Origin: AP-15 sp963716115
Lineage (GTDB): Bacteria > Pseudomonadota > Alphaproteobacteria > ATCC43930 > CGMCC-115725
Direction of reading: 5' to 3'
DNA: 64,000 nt
Assembly (NCBI GenBank): GCA_963716115.1
Contig: CAVQSZ010000017.1
Span: forward strand, 186,001 to 250,000
Positions 50,461 to 61,128 of this stretch are shown in pieces. Made by a program: the position numbers and the translations under genes. How positions within the stretch are numbered: position 1 is the first letter of the stretch; every line of letters starts with the position of its first letter. The notes beneath the pieces were generated by a model. That model made no database searches and was not told where the DNA came from. It was given only the letters and a program-made list of their open reading frames with translations.

Positions 50461-51402
50461 TCAGCCGAGGGAAGCGGGCGCGGCGGCCGCAAGCGCGGGA
50501 GCGGCGGGCGGCAGATCGCGATGCGCGAGCTCGACCCGCCAGCCGGAATCCGCGATCCGCGCGGCCAGCCGCTCGGCGACGTAAACCGAGCGATGCCGCC
50601 CGCCGGTGCAGCCGATGGCGATCGTCAGATAGGTCTTGCCGCTCATCTCGTAGCGCGGCAGCAGCGGCCGCAGCAGCCGCCACAGGCGGTCGAAGAAGGG
50701 CGCAAACGCGGCGTCCTCGTTGATATGGGCGGCGACTGCGGCATCCCGCCCGGTCAGCGCCCGAAGTGCTGGAACATAATACGGATTGTCGAGAAAGCGT
50801 ACGTCGAAGATCAGGTCGGCGTCGCGCGGCAGCCCCTGGCGATAGGCGAAGGAGGCGACGAACACCCGCAGCCCGCCCGCCTTCAACGCGAAATGGCCGG
50901 TCAGCAGGCGCTTCAAATCGGCGGCGGTCAAGGCGGAAGTGTCGATCACCAGGTCGGCGCGGTCGCGCAGCGGCGAGAGCGCCCGGCGCTCGAGCCGGAT
51001 GCCGTCGATGACCGGACGGTCGCCGGCCAGCGGATGGGGTCGCCGCGTCTCGGTATAGCGCCGTTCGAGCCGCTCGTCGTCGCAGTCGATAAACAGCACC
51101 CGCAGCCCGTCCGGCCCGTCGTCGACCGCGGCGTCGAGGGTGCCGAGCATGCTCTCGATCGAAAAGCCGCGGGTGCGCGGATCGGCGCCGACGGCGATCG
51201 CCGGCGCGTCGGCGGCGGCCATTTGGATCAGCGCCGGCACCAGCGGGATCGGCAAATTGTCGAAGGCCTCGTAGCCCATGTCCTCGAGGATTTTGAGCGC
51301 GGTCGACCGCCCCGCCCCCGACATCCCGGTCACCAGCAGCACGCGCGGGCGTGCGACGGCTCTCGCCCGGCCGGCGGCCCCGCGACCACCCGTGGTCATC
51401 AT
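50461..51402 (-). CDS. rapZ: RapZ RNase adapter protein
   Basis: A 313-residue nucleotide-binding adapter. The P-loop is VTGMSGAGRSTALK (Arg in place of the usual Lys, seen in many relatives) and the Walker-B-like FIDCDDERLERRYTETRR follows. The C-terminal domain has GCTGGRHRSVYVAE. In enterics RapZ binds GlmZ and controls GlmS; in Alphaproteobacteria its RNA target is unknown. The ATG at 51402 or 51399 fits. It sits between EIIA and hprK, the standard order of the alphaproteobacterial PTS locus. Confidence 0.94.
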   Translation of the reverse strand: MMTTGGRGAAGRARAVARPRVLLVTGMSGAGRSTALKILEDMGYEAFDNLPIPLVPALIQMAAADAPAIAVGADPRTRGFSIESMLGTLDAAVDDGPDGLRVLFIDCDDERLERRYTETRRPHPLAGDRPVIDGIRLERRALSPLRDRADLVIDTSALTAADLKRLLTGHFALKAGGLRVFVASFAYRQGLPRDADLIFDVRFLDNPYYVPALRALTGRDAAVAAHINEDAAFAPFFDRLWRLLRPLLPRYEMSGKTYLTIAIGCTGGRHRSVYVAERLAARIADSGWRVELAHRDLPPAAPALAAAAPASLG

Positions 51403-51547
51403 CGCCCGATTATATCGGGCAATCTGCGGCCCGTAAACGCGCGTCCCGCGCAGCCGGCGCCCCGCGCCATCGCGCCGCATCCCCGGCAAAGCCGGCCGGT
51501 TGCTTTAACCCCTCGGGACCGGATTCCCCGGCTTCGTCAGCAAATCT

Positions 51548-51581
51548 CTGTAGGATGGGTTGAGCGTCGCGAAACCCATCG
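51548..51581. repeat. half element of the GTAGGATGGGTTGAGC family
   Basis: CTGTAGGATGGGTTGAGCGT followed by CGCGAAACCCATCG. It matches the left arm of the full palindrome at 29028-29108 but lacks the right arm. It lies 9 bp from the hprK stop, in the rapZ-hprK gap (51403-51589), and can fold as a small hairpin (GATGGGTT and AACCCATC). Confidence 0.75.
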
Positions 51582-51589
51582 CAACGAGC

Positions 51590-52036
51590 CTACCGCGAGA
51601 CGCCGAGGCGGCGGCGGGCGAGGCGGAGCTTGGCGGGGGCCGAGGCTTCGAACGGCGCGAGGGCGAGGAGCGGGATGGCGAGGCCGAGCACGTCCTCGGT
51701 GCGGTCTTCCGGCAGGCGCTCGACCGTGGCCGGCGGCACGAGGTCGACGATCAGCGCCAGCGGCGCCTCCTCGATCGCATCGACGCGCGCGATGCCGAGG
51801 CCGCGCACCTCGATCAGGCCGGCGATCGCGGCGGGGGCGCGCGCCAGGACCTGCGCGCCGACGCGCTTGAGCTCGACCTGGTCGTCGGCGACGAGGCGGG
51901 CCCCGGCATCGATCAGGCGCAAGGCCAGATCCGACTTGCCGGCGCCCGGCGGGCCGCGCAGCAGCACCGCCGCGCCCTCGATCGCGACCGCGGTGGCGTG
52001 GACCAGCACGGGATCGGTCACGATTGCGCCGGTCAC
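51590..52036 (-). CDS. hprK: short HPr kinase/phosphorylase (HprK C-terminal type)
   Basis: Phosphorylates HPr on serine. The 148-residue protein has the Walker A loop LRGPPGAGKSDLALRLIDAG and the signature RGLGIARVDAIEEAPLALIV. It lacks the N-terminal half of Firmicutes HprK, as is usual in Alphaproteobacteria, where this short form controls the regulatory PTS. Its ATG overlaps the chvG stop (4 bp), tying it to the two-component system. The C-terminal LRLARRRLGVSR is typical. Confidence 0.93.
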   Translation of the reverse strand: MTGAIVTDPVLVHATAVAIEGAAVLLRGPPGAGKSDLALRLIDAGARLVADDQVELKRVGAQVLARAPAAIAGLIEVRGLGIARVDAIEEAPLALIVDLVPPATVERLPEDRTEDVLGLAIPLLALAPFEASAPAKLRLARRRLGVSR

Positions 52037-53784
52037 GATTGCGCCGGCAGGCGGATCGAGAAGCGGGCGCCGGCGATGGCGCCGCGCGCGTCGCGCAAAT
52101 TCTCGGCCCAGATCATGCCGCGATGCGCCTCGACGATCTGCCTGGAGATCGACAGGCCGAGCCCGGAGTGGGTGCCGAACTTCTCGCCCTGCGGGCGCTC
52201 GCTGTAGAAGCGGTCGAAGATCGCGGTCAGCTTGTCGTCGGGGACGCCGGGCCCGCGATCCTCGACGGTGACCAGCACCGCCCTGCCGTCGGGCCGCGCG
52301 GTCAGCCGGATCTCGCCGCCGGGCGGGCTGAACGAGACGGCGTTGGCGATGACGTTGCGGAAGACCTGGGACAGCCGGCTCTCGATCCCGGGCGCCTTGA
52401 GCCCGCGGCCGCGCTCCGGCAGGTCGAGGATCAGCCGCGGCGCGTCCTCGCCGCGGGTCGCCTCGTCGACATCGGCGAGCGCCCGCAGCATCGCCGCGAT
52501 ATCGACCGGGGCGAGCTCGAGGCGGCTCAGCTCGGCGTCGAGGCGCGAGGCGTCGGAGATGTCGGTGATCAGCCGGTCGAGCCGCTCGACATCATCGAGG
52601 ATGATCGCCATCAGCCGCTGGCGGTTGTTCGGGTCCTCGATGCGGGCGGCGGTCTCGACCGCGCTCTTCAGCGAGCTCAGCGGGTTCTTGATCTCGTGCG
52701 CGACATCGGCGGCGAAATGCTCGATCGCGCTCATCCGCTGAAACAGCGCGTCGGTCATCTCGCGCAGCGAGCCCGAGAGGTCGCCGATCTCGTCGCGGCG
52801 CCGGGTGAAGTCCGGGATCTCGACGCGGGCGCCGCGGCCGCGCGCCCGCTCGGCGGCGGCGGCGAGCCGCCGGATCGGCCGGGCGATGGTGCCGGCGAGG
52901 TAGAGCGACAACAGCACCGTGACCAGGAGCGCCACGCCGAAGATGCGTAAGAGCTCCAGGCGCACGGTGCGCAGCTCCTCGTCGATCTCGCCGCTGCCGG
53001 TCGACAGCAGGACCGCGCCCAAGACCTCCTTGTAGCGCTGCACCGGGATCGCCACGCTGAACACGAGGCCGCCCGCCGCGGCGTCGCTGCGCACCGCCGA
53101 CCCCGTTTCGCCGCGCAGCGCCGCCTCGACCTCCGGATAATCCTCGGCCCGCGGCGCGGCGCTCTCGGCATAGGCCGGGTAGCGCTTGCGGCGCGGCAGC
53201 TTGTCGACGATCCAGTCGTAGACCGCGTCGGCGAGGCTCAGGATCGGGCCTTCGGTGCGCGGCGGCGGCAGCTCCAGCACCTGGATCGCATCGCCCGGCC
53301 CGCGCAGGATGCGGCTGTCGGCGATCTGGGCGCCGCGGATGTCGAACAGCCGGGCGCGCGTCCGGGTCGGCTCGACCAGGCGCCGCATCATCTGGCGGGC
53401 GAGGTCGGGCAGCAGGATCTCGCCTTCGTCGACCGAGTCGAGGACCGCCCCCTCGCCGAGCGCCGCGGCGAAGATCTGGCCCTGGAGCTTCAGCGACTCG
53501 ATCTGCTGCCCAACGAGGCTCGCCTGGTATTTGCCGAGGTACAAAAAGCCGCCGGCGAGGAGCGCCAGCGCCAGCACGTTGACCGCCAGGATGCGCCGGG
53601 TCAGCGGCGAGAACGGCCACCGCGCGCCGTGCCGCCGCGACCGCGACGCGGCGTGGGGACGCGGGCCGCGCCGCGCCGCCGCCAGCGGGGCGGGGGCGGG
53701 GGCAGGCCGTTCCGCCGCCGCCGTCGCGGCCGCCGCGGGCAGGACGGCGGGCTCAGCGGTCGCGGTATCGATAGCCGACGCCAT
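52033..53784 (-). CDS. chvG: ChvG sensor histidine kinase
   Basis: A 583-residue membrane kinase that senses acid or envelope stress. An Ala/Pro-rich N-terminus is followed by membrane segment ILAVNVLALALLAGGFLYLG, a periplasmic region, a second segment near ELLRIFGVALLVTVLLSLYL, and a HAMP linker. The phospho-His is in HFAADVAHEIKNPLSSLKSA, with the ATP-binding boxes NVIANAVSFS, EDRGPGVPDD and GTHSGLGLSISRQ. The start ATG at 53784 overlaps the end of chvI by 32 bp. In relatives ChvG is held inactive by the periplasmic ExoR; exoR is not in the window. Confidence 0.94.
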   Translation of the reverse strand: MASAIDTATAEPAVLPAAAATAAAERPAPAPAPLAAARRGPRPHAASRSRRHGARWPFSPLTRRILAVNVLALALLAGGFLYLGKYQASLVGQQIESLKLQGQIFAAALGEGAVLDSVDEGEILLPDLARQMMRRLVEPTRTRARLFDIRGAQIADSRILRGPGDAIQVLELPPPRTEGPILSLADAVYDWIVDKLPRRKRYPAYAESAAPRAEDYPEVEAALRGETGSAVRSDAAAGGLVFSVAIPVQRYKEVLGAVLLSTGSGEIDEELRTVRLELLRIFGVALLVTVLLSLYLAGTIARPIRRLAAAAERARGRGARVEIPDFTRRRDEIGDLSGSLREMTDALFQRMSAIEHFAADVAHEIKNPLSSLKSAVETAARIEDPNNRQRLMAIILDDVERLDRLITDISDASRLDAELSRLELAPVDIAAMLRALADVDEATRGEDAPRLILDLPERGRGLKAPGIESRLSQVFRNVIANAVSFSPPGGEIRLTARPDGRAVLVTVEDRGPGVPDDKLTAIFDRFYSERPQGEKFGTHSGLGLSISRQIVEAHRGMIWAENLRDARGAIAGARFSIRLPAQS

Positions 53785-54478
53785 AGAGGGTTTCGATCTG
53801 GGCGAACTCGCCGTCGACGCTCTTGAACTTCTTGCGCAGCCGCTTGATGTGGCTGTCGATCGTGCGGTCGTCGACGTAGATGTGCTCGCCATAGGCGGCG
53901 TCCATCAGCTGGTCGCGGTTCTTGACGTGGCCCGGCCGGTGCGCCAGCGATTTGAGGATCAGGAACTCGGTCACGGTCAGCTCGACCGACTCGCCGCTCC
54001 AGGTGCACAAATGCCGCGCCGGGTCGAGCACCAGCCGGCCGCGGGCGATCGCCGGCTCGCCCTGCGGCTCGTCGCGCTCGCGCGCCAGCTCGCCGCGGCG
54101 CAGCAGCGCGCGGATGCGCTCGATCAAGAGGCGCTGCGAGAACGGCTTCCTGATGTAGTCGTCGGCCCCCATGCGCAGGCCGAGGAGCTCGTCGACCTCG
54201 TCATCCTTCGAGGTCAGGAAGATCACCGGGATGTTGCTCTGCCGGCGCAGCTGCTCGAGCACCTCCATGCCGTTCATCCGCGGCATCTTGATGTCGAGGA
54301 CGGCGATGTCGACCGGCTGCGCCGAGAGCCCCTTGAGCGCCTCGGCGCCGTCGCTGTAGCAGCGCACGGCGAAGCCTTCGGCCTCGAGCGCGATCGACAC
54401 CGAGGCGAGGATGTTGCGGTCGTCGTCGACCAGAGCAATCGTGTTCGGCACTTTGGTCCCCCGCTGATCCGAAGTCAT
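53753..54478 (-). CDS. chvI: ChvI response regulator (OmpR type)
   Basis: A 241-residue regulator. The receiver has the acidic pocket VDDDRNIL, phospho-Asp62 in IAVLDIKMPRMNG, and Lys in IRKPFSQR. The C-terminal winged helix has VELTVTEFLILKSLAHRPGHVK and DDRTIDSHIKRLRKKFKSVD. Partner of ChvG; controls envelope, exopolysaccharide and acid-response genes in relatives, and here lies divergent from an FMN-binding protein and near pckA, as in Agrobacterium and Sinorhizobium. Confidence 0.95.
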   Translation of the reverse strand: MTSDQRGTKVPNTIALVDDDRNILASVSIALEAEGFAVRCYSDGAEALKGLSAQPVDIAVLDIKMPRMNGMEVLEQLRRQSNIPVIFLTSKDDEVDELLGLRMGADDYIRKPFSQRLLIERIRALLRRGELARERDEPQGEPAIARGRLVLDPARHLCTWSGESVELTVTEFLILKSLAHRPGHVKNRDQLMDAAYGEHIYVDDRTIDSHIKRLRKKFKSVDGEFAQIETLYGVGYRYRDR

Positions 54479-54588
54479 GGCCGCACGGCCGTCGCGCGGA
54501 TGCTGTCGCGACTAAATATGGCGCTTTCCCGGCAACGGCAAACCCGGGTTCTTCTTGACCCGCCGCCGCGCAAAGGTTCTTTTCCGGC

Positions 54589-55317
54589 ATGAACGCCGCA
54601 TCGGCGCCCATCGATCCGGCGACGCAGGGCCGCCGGCTGGCGCGCGGGCGGGACCGGGCGGTGCTGGCCACCAGCATGGGCGGCGCGCCCTACGCCTCGC
54701 TGGCGCTCCTGGCCCTCGACCACGACGCGAGCCCGCTGCTGCTGCTGTCCGACCTCGCGCGGCACAGCCGCAACATTGCGTTCGAGCCGCGGGTGTCGCT
54801 GCTGCTCGATGCGACCGAGGGGCGCGCCGACCCGTTGACCGGGCCGCGCCTGACCTTGCTGGGGCAGGCGCAGGCGGCCGGCGACGAGCGCCTGCTGGCG
54901 CGCTTTGTCGCCCGCCACCCGGCGAGCGCGCTTTATGCCGGCTTCGCCGATTTCCGGCTCTACCGGGTCGCGGTCGAGCGCGGGCATCTGGTCGCCGGGT
55001 TTGGCCGGATCGACTGGATCGACGGCGCCGACTACCTGTTCGCGCCGGTCGCCGCCGACCTCGCCGCGGCCGAGGCGGAGATCGTCGGGCATATCAACCA
55101 GAGCCATCCCGGCGCGGCCGGGCTCTGCGCGCGGCGGCTGCTGGGCCGGGCCGGCGAGGGCTGGCGGCTGACCGGGATCGACCCCGAGGGGGCCGACCTG
55201 CGGCGCCATGGCGAGACCGCGCGGCTCGACTTCGCCGCGCCGGCGCGCAGCCTCGAGGAGGCGCGCGCGACGCTGCTGCAACTGCTTGATAAGGTGCGAC
55301 AAGATCGCCTGCGTTGA
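54589..55317 (+). CDS. HugZ-like FMN-binding/heme-utilisation-type protein
   Basis: A 242-residue protein with an N-terminal pyridoxamine-phosphate-oxidase-like split barrel (ATSMGGAPYASLALLALDHD...LLLSDLARHSRNI) and a C-terminal DUF2470 domain (HINQSHPGAAGLCARRLLG). This two-domain layout is that of HugZ/HutZ heme-degradation proteins, but many members have unknown flavin- or heme-related roles. It is inserted between chvI and pckA, which are often adjacent neighbours in relatives. Start ATG 54589. Confidence 0.85.
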   Translation: MNAASAPIDPATQGRRLARGRDRAVLATSMGGAPYASLALLALDHDASPLLLLSDLARHSRNIAFEPRVSLLLDATEGRADPLTGPRLTLLGQAQAAGDERLLARFVARHPASALYAGFADFRLYRVAVERGHLVAGFGRIDWIDGADYLFAPVAADLAAAEAEIVGHINQSHPGAAGLCARRLLGRAGEGWRLTGIDPEGADLRRHGETARLDFAAPARSLEEARATLLQLLDKVRQDRLR

Positions 55318-55415
55318 AGGCGGGCTTTGACATGCTCGCCGGCGTATGATAGGCGCAGCGCAACCCGGCGGGGGACGCACCTTGGGCGCAGGCCCATAAG
55401 AGGAGGGAGCGTGCG

Positions 55416-55432
55416 ATGAAGGGGTCGATCCG

Positions 55433-55436
<4 letters not shown>
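55416..55436 (+). CDS. possible leader peptide coupled to pckA (MKGSIR)
   Basis: A six-codon frame ATG AAG GGG TCG ATC CGA TGA whose stop overlaps the pckA ATG by the ATGA arrangement. The strong ribosome site GAGGAGGGAG (55400-55409) is 6 bp before its ATG, while pckA itself has only a weak AAGGGG. Translation of the short frame could therefore bring ribosomes to the pckA start. This is inferred from spacing alone. Confidence 0.35.
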
Positions 55437-57034
<1,598 letters not shown>

Positions 57035-57579
57035 GGGCGTTCGGGATAGGCCGTTTTCAGCGACTGCCGGCGATCCGGCAGAGATTGCAGGCGATTTGTG
57101 ATCCCCTCGGCCGGGCCTGACCCGGCCGTCCACGAAGGCGGCAGGCGCAGGCGTCACCGCGGCAAGGACGTGGATGCGCGGATCGGGTCCGCGCAAGGGG
57201 GCCGATCGCCAACGTTGAATAGTGTCGCGTCTCCGACGCTTGCAACGGGATCTCAACCGGACAGCCGTGGGCTTGGCCCGGCTATCCCACGCCCTCCGCG
57301 GGCGGATCTGACCCGGCCGTTCGAGAGCCTGCCGCAGCCTCGCCGCCCGACCTTGACGACGGCTTGGCTGCGCTTGCCGGATATGCTCGTGCATCCGGGC
57401 GCGGGCCTGGGGTAAAATCCCTGATGGCGTCGCGAATGGCGGTCTTGGGGAGCCTACCCCGGCGCAGGCGGGGGACGCGCGATGCCGATCCCCGACATCC
57501 TCTGTTCTCCGTGTCCGTGCGCCTGCGTGGTGATTCGCGTCGAAAATGTCGCCGTGACAAGCAGCTAAGGAGGAAAGCC
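57035..57579. other. intergenic region between pckA and glpX
   Basis: 545 bp without a supported gene. It holds GC-rich hairpins such as GGCCGGGCCTGACCCGGCC (57109-57127), and the dispersed repeat copy at 57450-57480 (GAGCCTACCCCGGCGCAGGC, matching 20006-20034). The glpX ribosome site AAGGAGG is at 57567-57573. A promoter for glpX presumably lies here, but no clear boxes are visible. Confidence 0.55.
57450..57480 (+). repeat. short dispersed repeat, copy 2
   Basis: GAGCCTACCCCGGCGCAGGC followed by GGGGGACGCGC, near-identical to 20006-20034, with internal self-complementarity. It lies about 100 bp upstream of glpX, within the region that should contain its promoter. Confidence 0.5.
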
Positions 57580-58569
57580 ATGCCCGAGACCTCGAAGATG
57601 GACCGCAACCTCGCGCTGGAAGCCGTCCGCGTCACCGAGGCCGCGGCCCTCTCGGCCTCGCGCCTGATGGGCAGGGGCGACGAGAAGGCCGCCGACCAGG
57701 CCGCGGTCGACGCGATGCGCGAGGCGCTCAACAGCCTGGCGATCGACGGCACCGTCGTCATCGGCGAAGGCGAGCGCGACGAGGCCCCGATGCTGTTCAT
57801 CGGCGAAAAGGTCGGCAACGGCTCGGGCCCCCCGATCGACATCGCCCTCGACCCGCTCGAAGGCACCACGATCACCGCCAAGGGCGCCGCCAACGCGCTC
57901 GCCGTGATCGCGATGGCCGACGCCGGGCATTTTCTCAACGCTCCCGATGTGTACATGGACAAGATCGCGGTCGGCGGCGGGCTGCCCGCCGATCTGGTCG
58001 ACCTCGACGAGGAGCCGGCGGCCAATCTGAAGAACCTCGCGCGGGCGAAGAAGGCCGAGGTCTCCGACCTTGTCGTCTGCATCCTCGACCGGCCGCGCCA
58101 CGCCGAGCTGATCGCCAAGGTTCGCGCCGCCGGCGCCCGCATCACCTTGATCTCCGACGGCGACGTGAGCGGCGTCATCGCCACCTCCGAGCCCGAGACC
58201 GGGATCGACATGTATGTCGGGTCCGGGGGCGCGCCCGAAGGGGTGCTGGCGGCGGCGGCGCTGCGCTGCATCGGCGGCCAGATGCAGGGCCGGCTGCTGT
58301 TCCGCAACGACGACGAGCGCGGCCGCGCGCGCCGGCTCGGGGTCACCGACCTCGACCGCAAGTACAAGCTCCTCGACCTCGCCTCGGGCGATGTGATGTT
58401 CGCCGCGACCGGCGTCACCAACGGCACCATGCTGCGCGGGGTGCGCCGCTTTCCCGGCGGCGCCGCGACGCATTCGGTGGTGATGCGCTCGAAGACCGGC
58501 ACCGTGCGCTATGTCGAGGCGCGGCACGACTTTACCCGCAAGCAGAGCTTCGCGCCCTTCGCCCGCTGA
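57580..58569 (+). CDS. glpX: class II fructose-1,6-bisphosphatase
   Basis: Removes the 1-phosphate of fructose 1,6-bisphosphate; completes gluconeogenesis begun by PckA. The 329-residue protein has VIGEGERDEAPML (metal loop), IDIALDPLEGTTITAKG (active site) and GSGGAPEGVLAAAALR, all GlpX hallmarks. The ATG at 57580 is 6 bp after AAGGAGG. Some relatives also act on sedoheptulose bisphosphate, but no Calvin-cycle genes are nearby. It is followed by a hairpin (58634-58656) and recJ. Confidence 0.95.
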   Translation: MPETSKMDRNLALEAVRVTEAAALSASRLMGRGDEKAADQAAVDAMREALNSLAIDGTVVIGEGERDEAPMLFIGEKVGNGSGPPIDIALDPLEGTTITAKGAANALAVIAMADAGHFLNAPDVYMDKIAVGGGLPADLVDLDEEPAANLKNLARAKKAEVSDLVVCILDRPRHAELIAKVRAAGARITLISDGDVSGVIATSEPETGIDMYVGSGGAPEGVLAAAALRCIGGQMQGRLLFRNDDERGRARRLGVTDLDRKYKLLDLASGDVMFAATGVTNGTMLRGVRRFPGGAATHSVVMRSKTGTVRYVEARHDFTRKQSFAPFAR

Positions 58570-58633
58570 AGGAGGTGGAGCAGGATGGCTTCAAGGGCGC
58601 CCGCCTTCTCGGCCGACCGGCGCGCAGCATCGG

Positions 58634-58656
58634 ATTGCCGGGTCGGGCCCGGCAAT
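58634..58656. repeat. inverted repeat between glpX and recJ
   Basis: ATTGCCGGG-N5-CCCGGCAAT, a perfect 9-bp stem, followed by GACG. It belongs to the small family of (C)ATTGCCGGG...CCCGGCAATGACG repeats seen in Alphaproteobacteria. No T-run follows, so it is not a standard terminator, but a stem this strong could slow transcription. Confidence 0.7.
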
Positions 58657-58689
58657 GACGATATGACCGCCCCAGGCTGAGCCCGAGCG

Positions 58690-60477
58690 ATGGACGGCGC
58701 GGGGGGCGCCGCTTTCGTTCTCGGCGTCGAGCGGTCGGCGGGCGGCCGCCGCTGGCGGCTGCGCGACGGCGATTTTGCGATGGCGCAGGCGATCGCCGAG
58801 CGGCTCGGCCTGCCCGAAATCGTCGGGCGGCTGCTGGCTCAGCGGGGGATTGATCTCGACCATGCGCCGGGCTTTCTGGCGCCGCGGCTGCGCGACCAGC
58901 TGCCCGACCCCTCGCACCTGCGCGACATGGATCGGGCGGCCGAGCGGCTCGCCCGCGCGGTGCGCGACGGCGAGGCCATCGCCGTCTTTGGCGACTACGA
59001 TGTCGACGGCGCCGCCTCGGCGGCCTTGCTGTCGCGGTTCTTCGCGGCGGTCGGCAGCCAAATCCGGGTCTATGTGCCGGACCGCCTGCGCGAGGGCTAC
59101 GGCCCGAACGCCCCGGCCCTGCTGCGTCTGCGCGCGGAAGGGGCGCGGATCGTGGTCACCGTCGATTGCGGCGCGACGGCGCATCAGCCGCTCGCCGCCG
59201 CCGCCGCCGCCGGGCTCGAGGCGATCGTCGTCGACCACCATGTCGGCGAGCCGTCGCTGCCGCCCGCGGCGGCGGTGATCAACCCGAACCGGCTCGACGA
59301 AGAAAGCCCGCACGGCGGCCTGGCGGCGGTCGGGGTCGCCTTTCTGCTCGTCGTCGCGGTCAACCGGGCATTGCGCGCGGCCGGCTGGTATTCGGCGGCG
59401 CGGCCCGAGCCCGACCTGTTGTCGTGGCTCGATCTGGTGGCGCTCGGCACGGTGTGCGATGTGGTCCCGCTGACCGGCCTCAACCGGGCGCTGGTCGCGC
59501 AGGGGATCAGGGTCGCGCGCCGGCTCGCCAACCCCGGCCTCGCAGCGCTGGCCGCGGTGGCCGGCGTCAGGGAGCCGCTCGACGCCTATCATCTGGGTTT
59601 TGTGCTCGGGCCGCGGGTCAACGCCGGGGGCCGGGTCGGCGCGCCCGATCTCGGCGCCCGGCTGCTCGCCACCGACGACCCGGTCCTCGCCGCCGAGCTC
59701 GCGCAGCGGCTCGACGACCACAACCGCGAGCGTCGCGAGATCGAGGCGCGCACCCAGGCGGCGGCGATCGCCGCGGTCGAGGCCGTACCGCAGTCGCCGG
59801 CGCTGGTCTTCGCCGCGGCCGAGGGCTGGCACCCCGGCGTGATCGGCATCGTCGCGGCCCGGCTCAGGGAGCGCTACGAGCGGCCGGCCTGCGTCGTCGC
59901 AATCGCCGACGGGATCGGCCGCGGCTCCGGCCGCTCGGTCCCCGGCCTCGCGCTCGGCCCGGCGGTGATCGCGGCGCGCCAGGCCGGGCTCCTGATCAAT
60001 GGCGGCGGCCACGCGATGGCGGCCGGCTTCACCGTCGCGGCCGACAAGCTCGACGCGCTGCGGGCGTTTCTCGCCGAGCGGCTGGGGGACGGGCTCGACC
60101 GCGAGACCTTGGTCCCGGAGCTGCGCGTCGACGCCGCGCTCTCGATCGCCGCGGCGCAGGCGGAGCTGATCGGCCGGATCGACCGGCTCGCGCCCTTTGG
60201 CGCCGCCAACCCCGAGCCGCGCTTTGTCTTTGCCGGCGTGCGCGTCGCCCATGTCGAGCCGGTGGGGGACGGGCATCTGCGCTGCGCCCTCGCCGACCCC
60301 CTCGACGACGCGAGGCTCCGGGCGATCGCGTTCCGCGCCGTCGGAACCCCGCTCGGCCGGCTCCTCGCCGAGACGCGCGGCGCGGCGATCCATGTCGCCG
60401 GCCGTCTGCGCCGCGACAGCTGGCGCGGCGGCGACGCGGTGCAGCTCTCGATCGACGACGCGGCGCCGGCGATCTGA
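58690..60477 (+). CDS. recJ: single-strand-specific 5'-3' exonuclease RecJ
   Basis: A 595-residue DHH-family nuclease for recombination and mismatch repair. Motifs in order: FGDYDVDGAASAALLSR, VTVDCGATAHQ, VVDHHVGE (the DHH box), VALGTVCDVVPLTG, and the C-terminal DHHA1 motif INGGGHAMAAGFTV. Length is typical of RecJ. The insertion of an Ala-rich stretch near residue 175 is unremarkable. It stands downstream of glpX with a hairpin between them and is probably transcribed on its own. Confidence 0.95.
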   Translation: MDGAGGAAFVLGVERSAGGRRWRLRDGDFAMAQAIAERLGLPEIVGRLLAQRGIDLDHAPGFLAPRLRDQLPDPSHLRDMDRAAERLARAVRDGEAIAVFGDYDVDGAASAALLSRFFAAVGSQIRVYVPDRLREGYGPNAPALLRLRAEGARIVVTVDCGATAHQPLAAAAAAGLEAIVVDHHVGEPSLPPAAAVINPNRLDEESPHGGLAAVGVAFLLVVAVNRALRAAGWYSAARPEPDLLSWLDLVALGTVCDVVPLTGLNRALVAQGIRVARRLANPGLAALAAVAGVREPLDAYHLGFVLGPRVNAGGRVGAPDLGARLLATDDPVLAAELAQRLDDHNRERREIEARTQAAAIAAVEAVPQSPALVFAAAEGWHPGVIGIVAARLRERYERPACVVAIADGIGRGSGRSVPGLALGPAVIAARQAGLLINGGGHAMAAGFTVAADKLDALRAFLAERLGDGLDRETLVPELRVDAALSIAAAQAELIGRIDRLAPFGAANPEPRFVFAGVRVAHVEPVGDGHLRCALADPLDDARLRAIAFRAVGTPLGRLLAETRGAAIHVAGRLRRDSWRGGDAVQLSIDDAAPAI

Positions 60478-60636
60478 CGGAACAGATCGGATACCTGAGC
60501 GAGGTTCGCTCGGAATTCCTGCGCGAGCCTCGCCGCGGATCCTGCGAGATGGCGTCGCCGCTTCCGCATCCCGACATCAGGCGCATCGAAAGAGGCCCCG
60601 CCAACGCGCCGTCGCGCTGGAGCAGCCGAGCCGGAG

Positions 60637-61014
60637 ATGGCCATGATGACGAAACAGATGCAGCCCGTGTCGAGCACAAGCAACCAGTCGAAGCCCGTCG
60701 CGCCGGGTCGCGCCGGGAAGATGTGGAAGGGCGTCGGCATGGCCGGCGCGCTCGCCGCCGCGATGCTGATGACGGCGCCGAGCGGCGCCTACGCCGGGAA
60801 CGGGCGCGGCAATGTCGGGGCCGCCATCGGGCTCGGCATCCTGGGCGGCGTGATCGCCGGCGCGGCGATCGCCTCGACCGTCCCGCCTGCCTACGGCGCT
60901 CCCCCGGCATATTACTACCCGCCGCAGGGCTACTATCCGCCGACCTATTACAATGCGCCGCAACAGTATTACGGGACGCCGTACGGCTATTACCCGCAAT
61001 ACAACTATCAGTAG
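60637..61014 (+). CDS. exported Tyr/Pro-rich protein with glycine-zipper segment
   Basis: A 125-residue protein with a signal-like segment (GVGMAGALAAAMLMTAPSGAYA) after a charged N-terminus, then a Gly/Ala membrane-like stretch (GAAIGLGILGGVIAGAAIAS) of the glycine-zipper type, and a C-terminal tail of about 40 residues made mostly of Tyr, Pro and Gln (YYYPPQGYYPPTYY). I recognise no assigned function; similar Tyr-rich tails occur in envelope and self-associating proteins. The ATG at 60637 has GGAG just upstream. Located between recJ and the transporter. Confidence 0.65.
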   Translation: MAMMTKQMQPVSSTSNQSKPVAPGRAGKMWKGVGMAGALAAAMLMTAPSGAYAGNGRGNVGAAIGLGILGGVIAGAAIASTVPPAYGAPPAYYYPPQGYYPPTYYNAPQQYYGTPYGYYPQYNYQ

Positions 61015-61128
61015 CCGGATAACTGTCAGCAGCCGGCCGGCGGCGCGGAGCGGCTGCTCCCGCCGCCCCCCGACGATGCTCGATCGCGGACGCTCCCGCA
61101 ATGACGCGGGACGTGCGAGATTGCCGCG

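Noticed and set aside
58634..58656. Intrinsic terminator after glpX
   Set aside because: The stem is strong, but there is no run of T residues after it; I list it only as a repeat.
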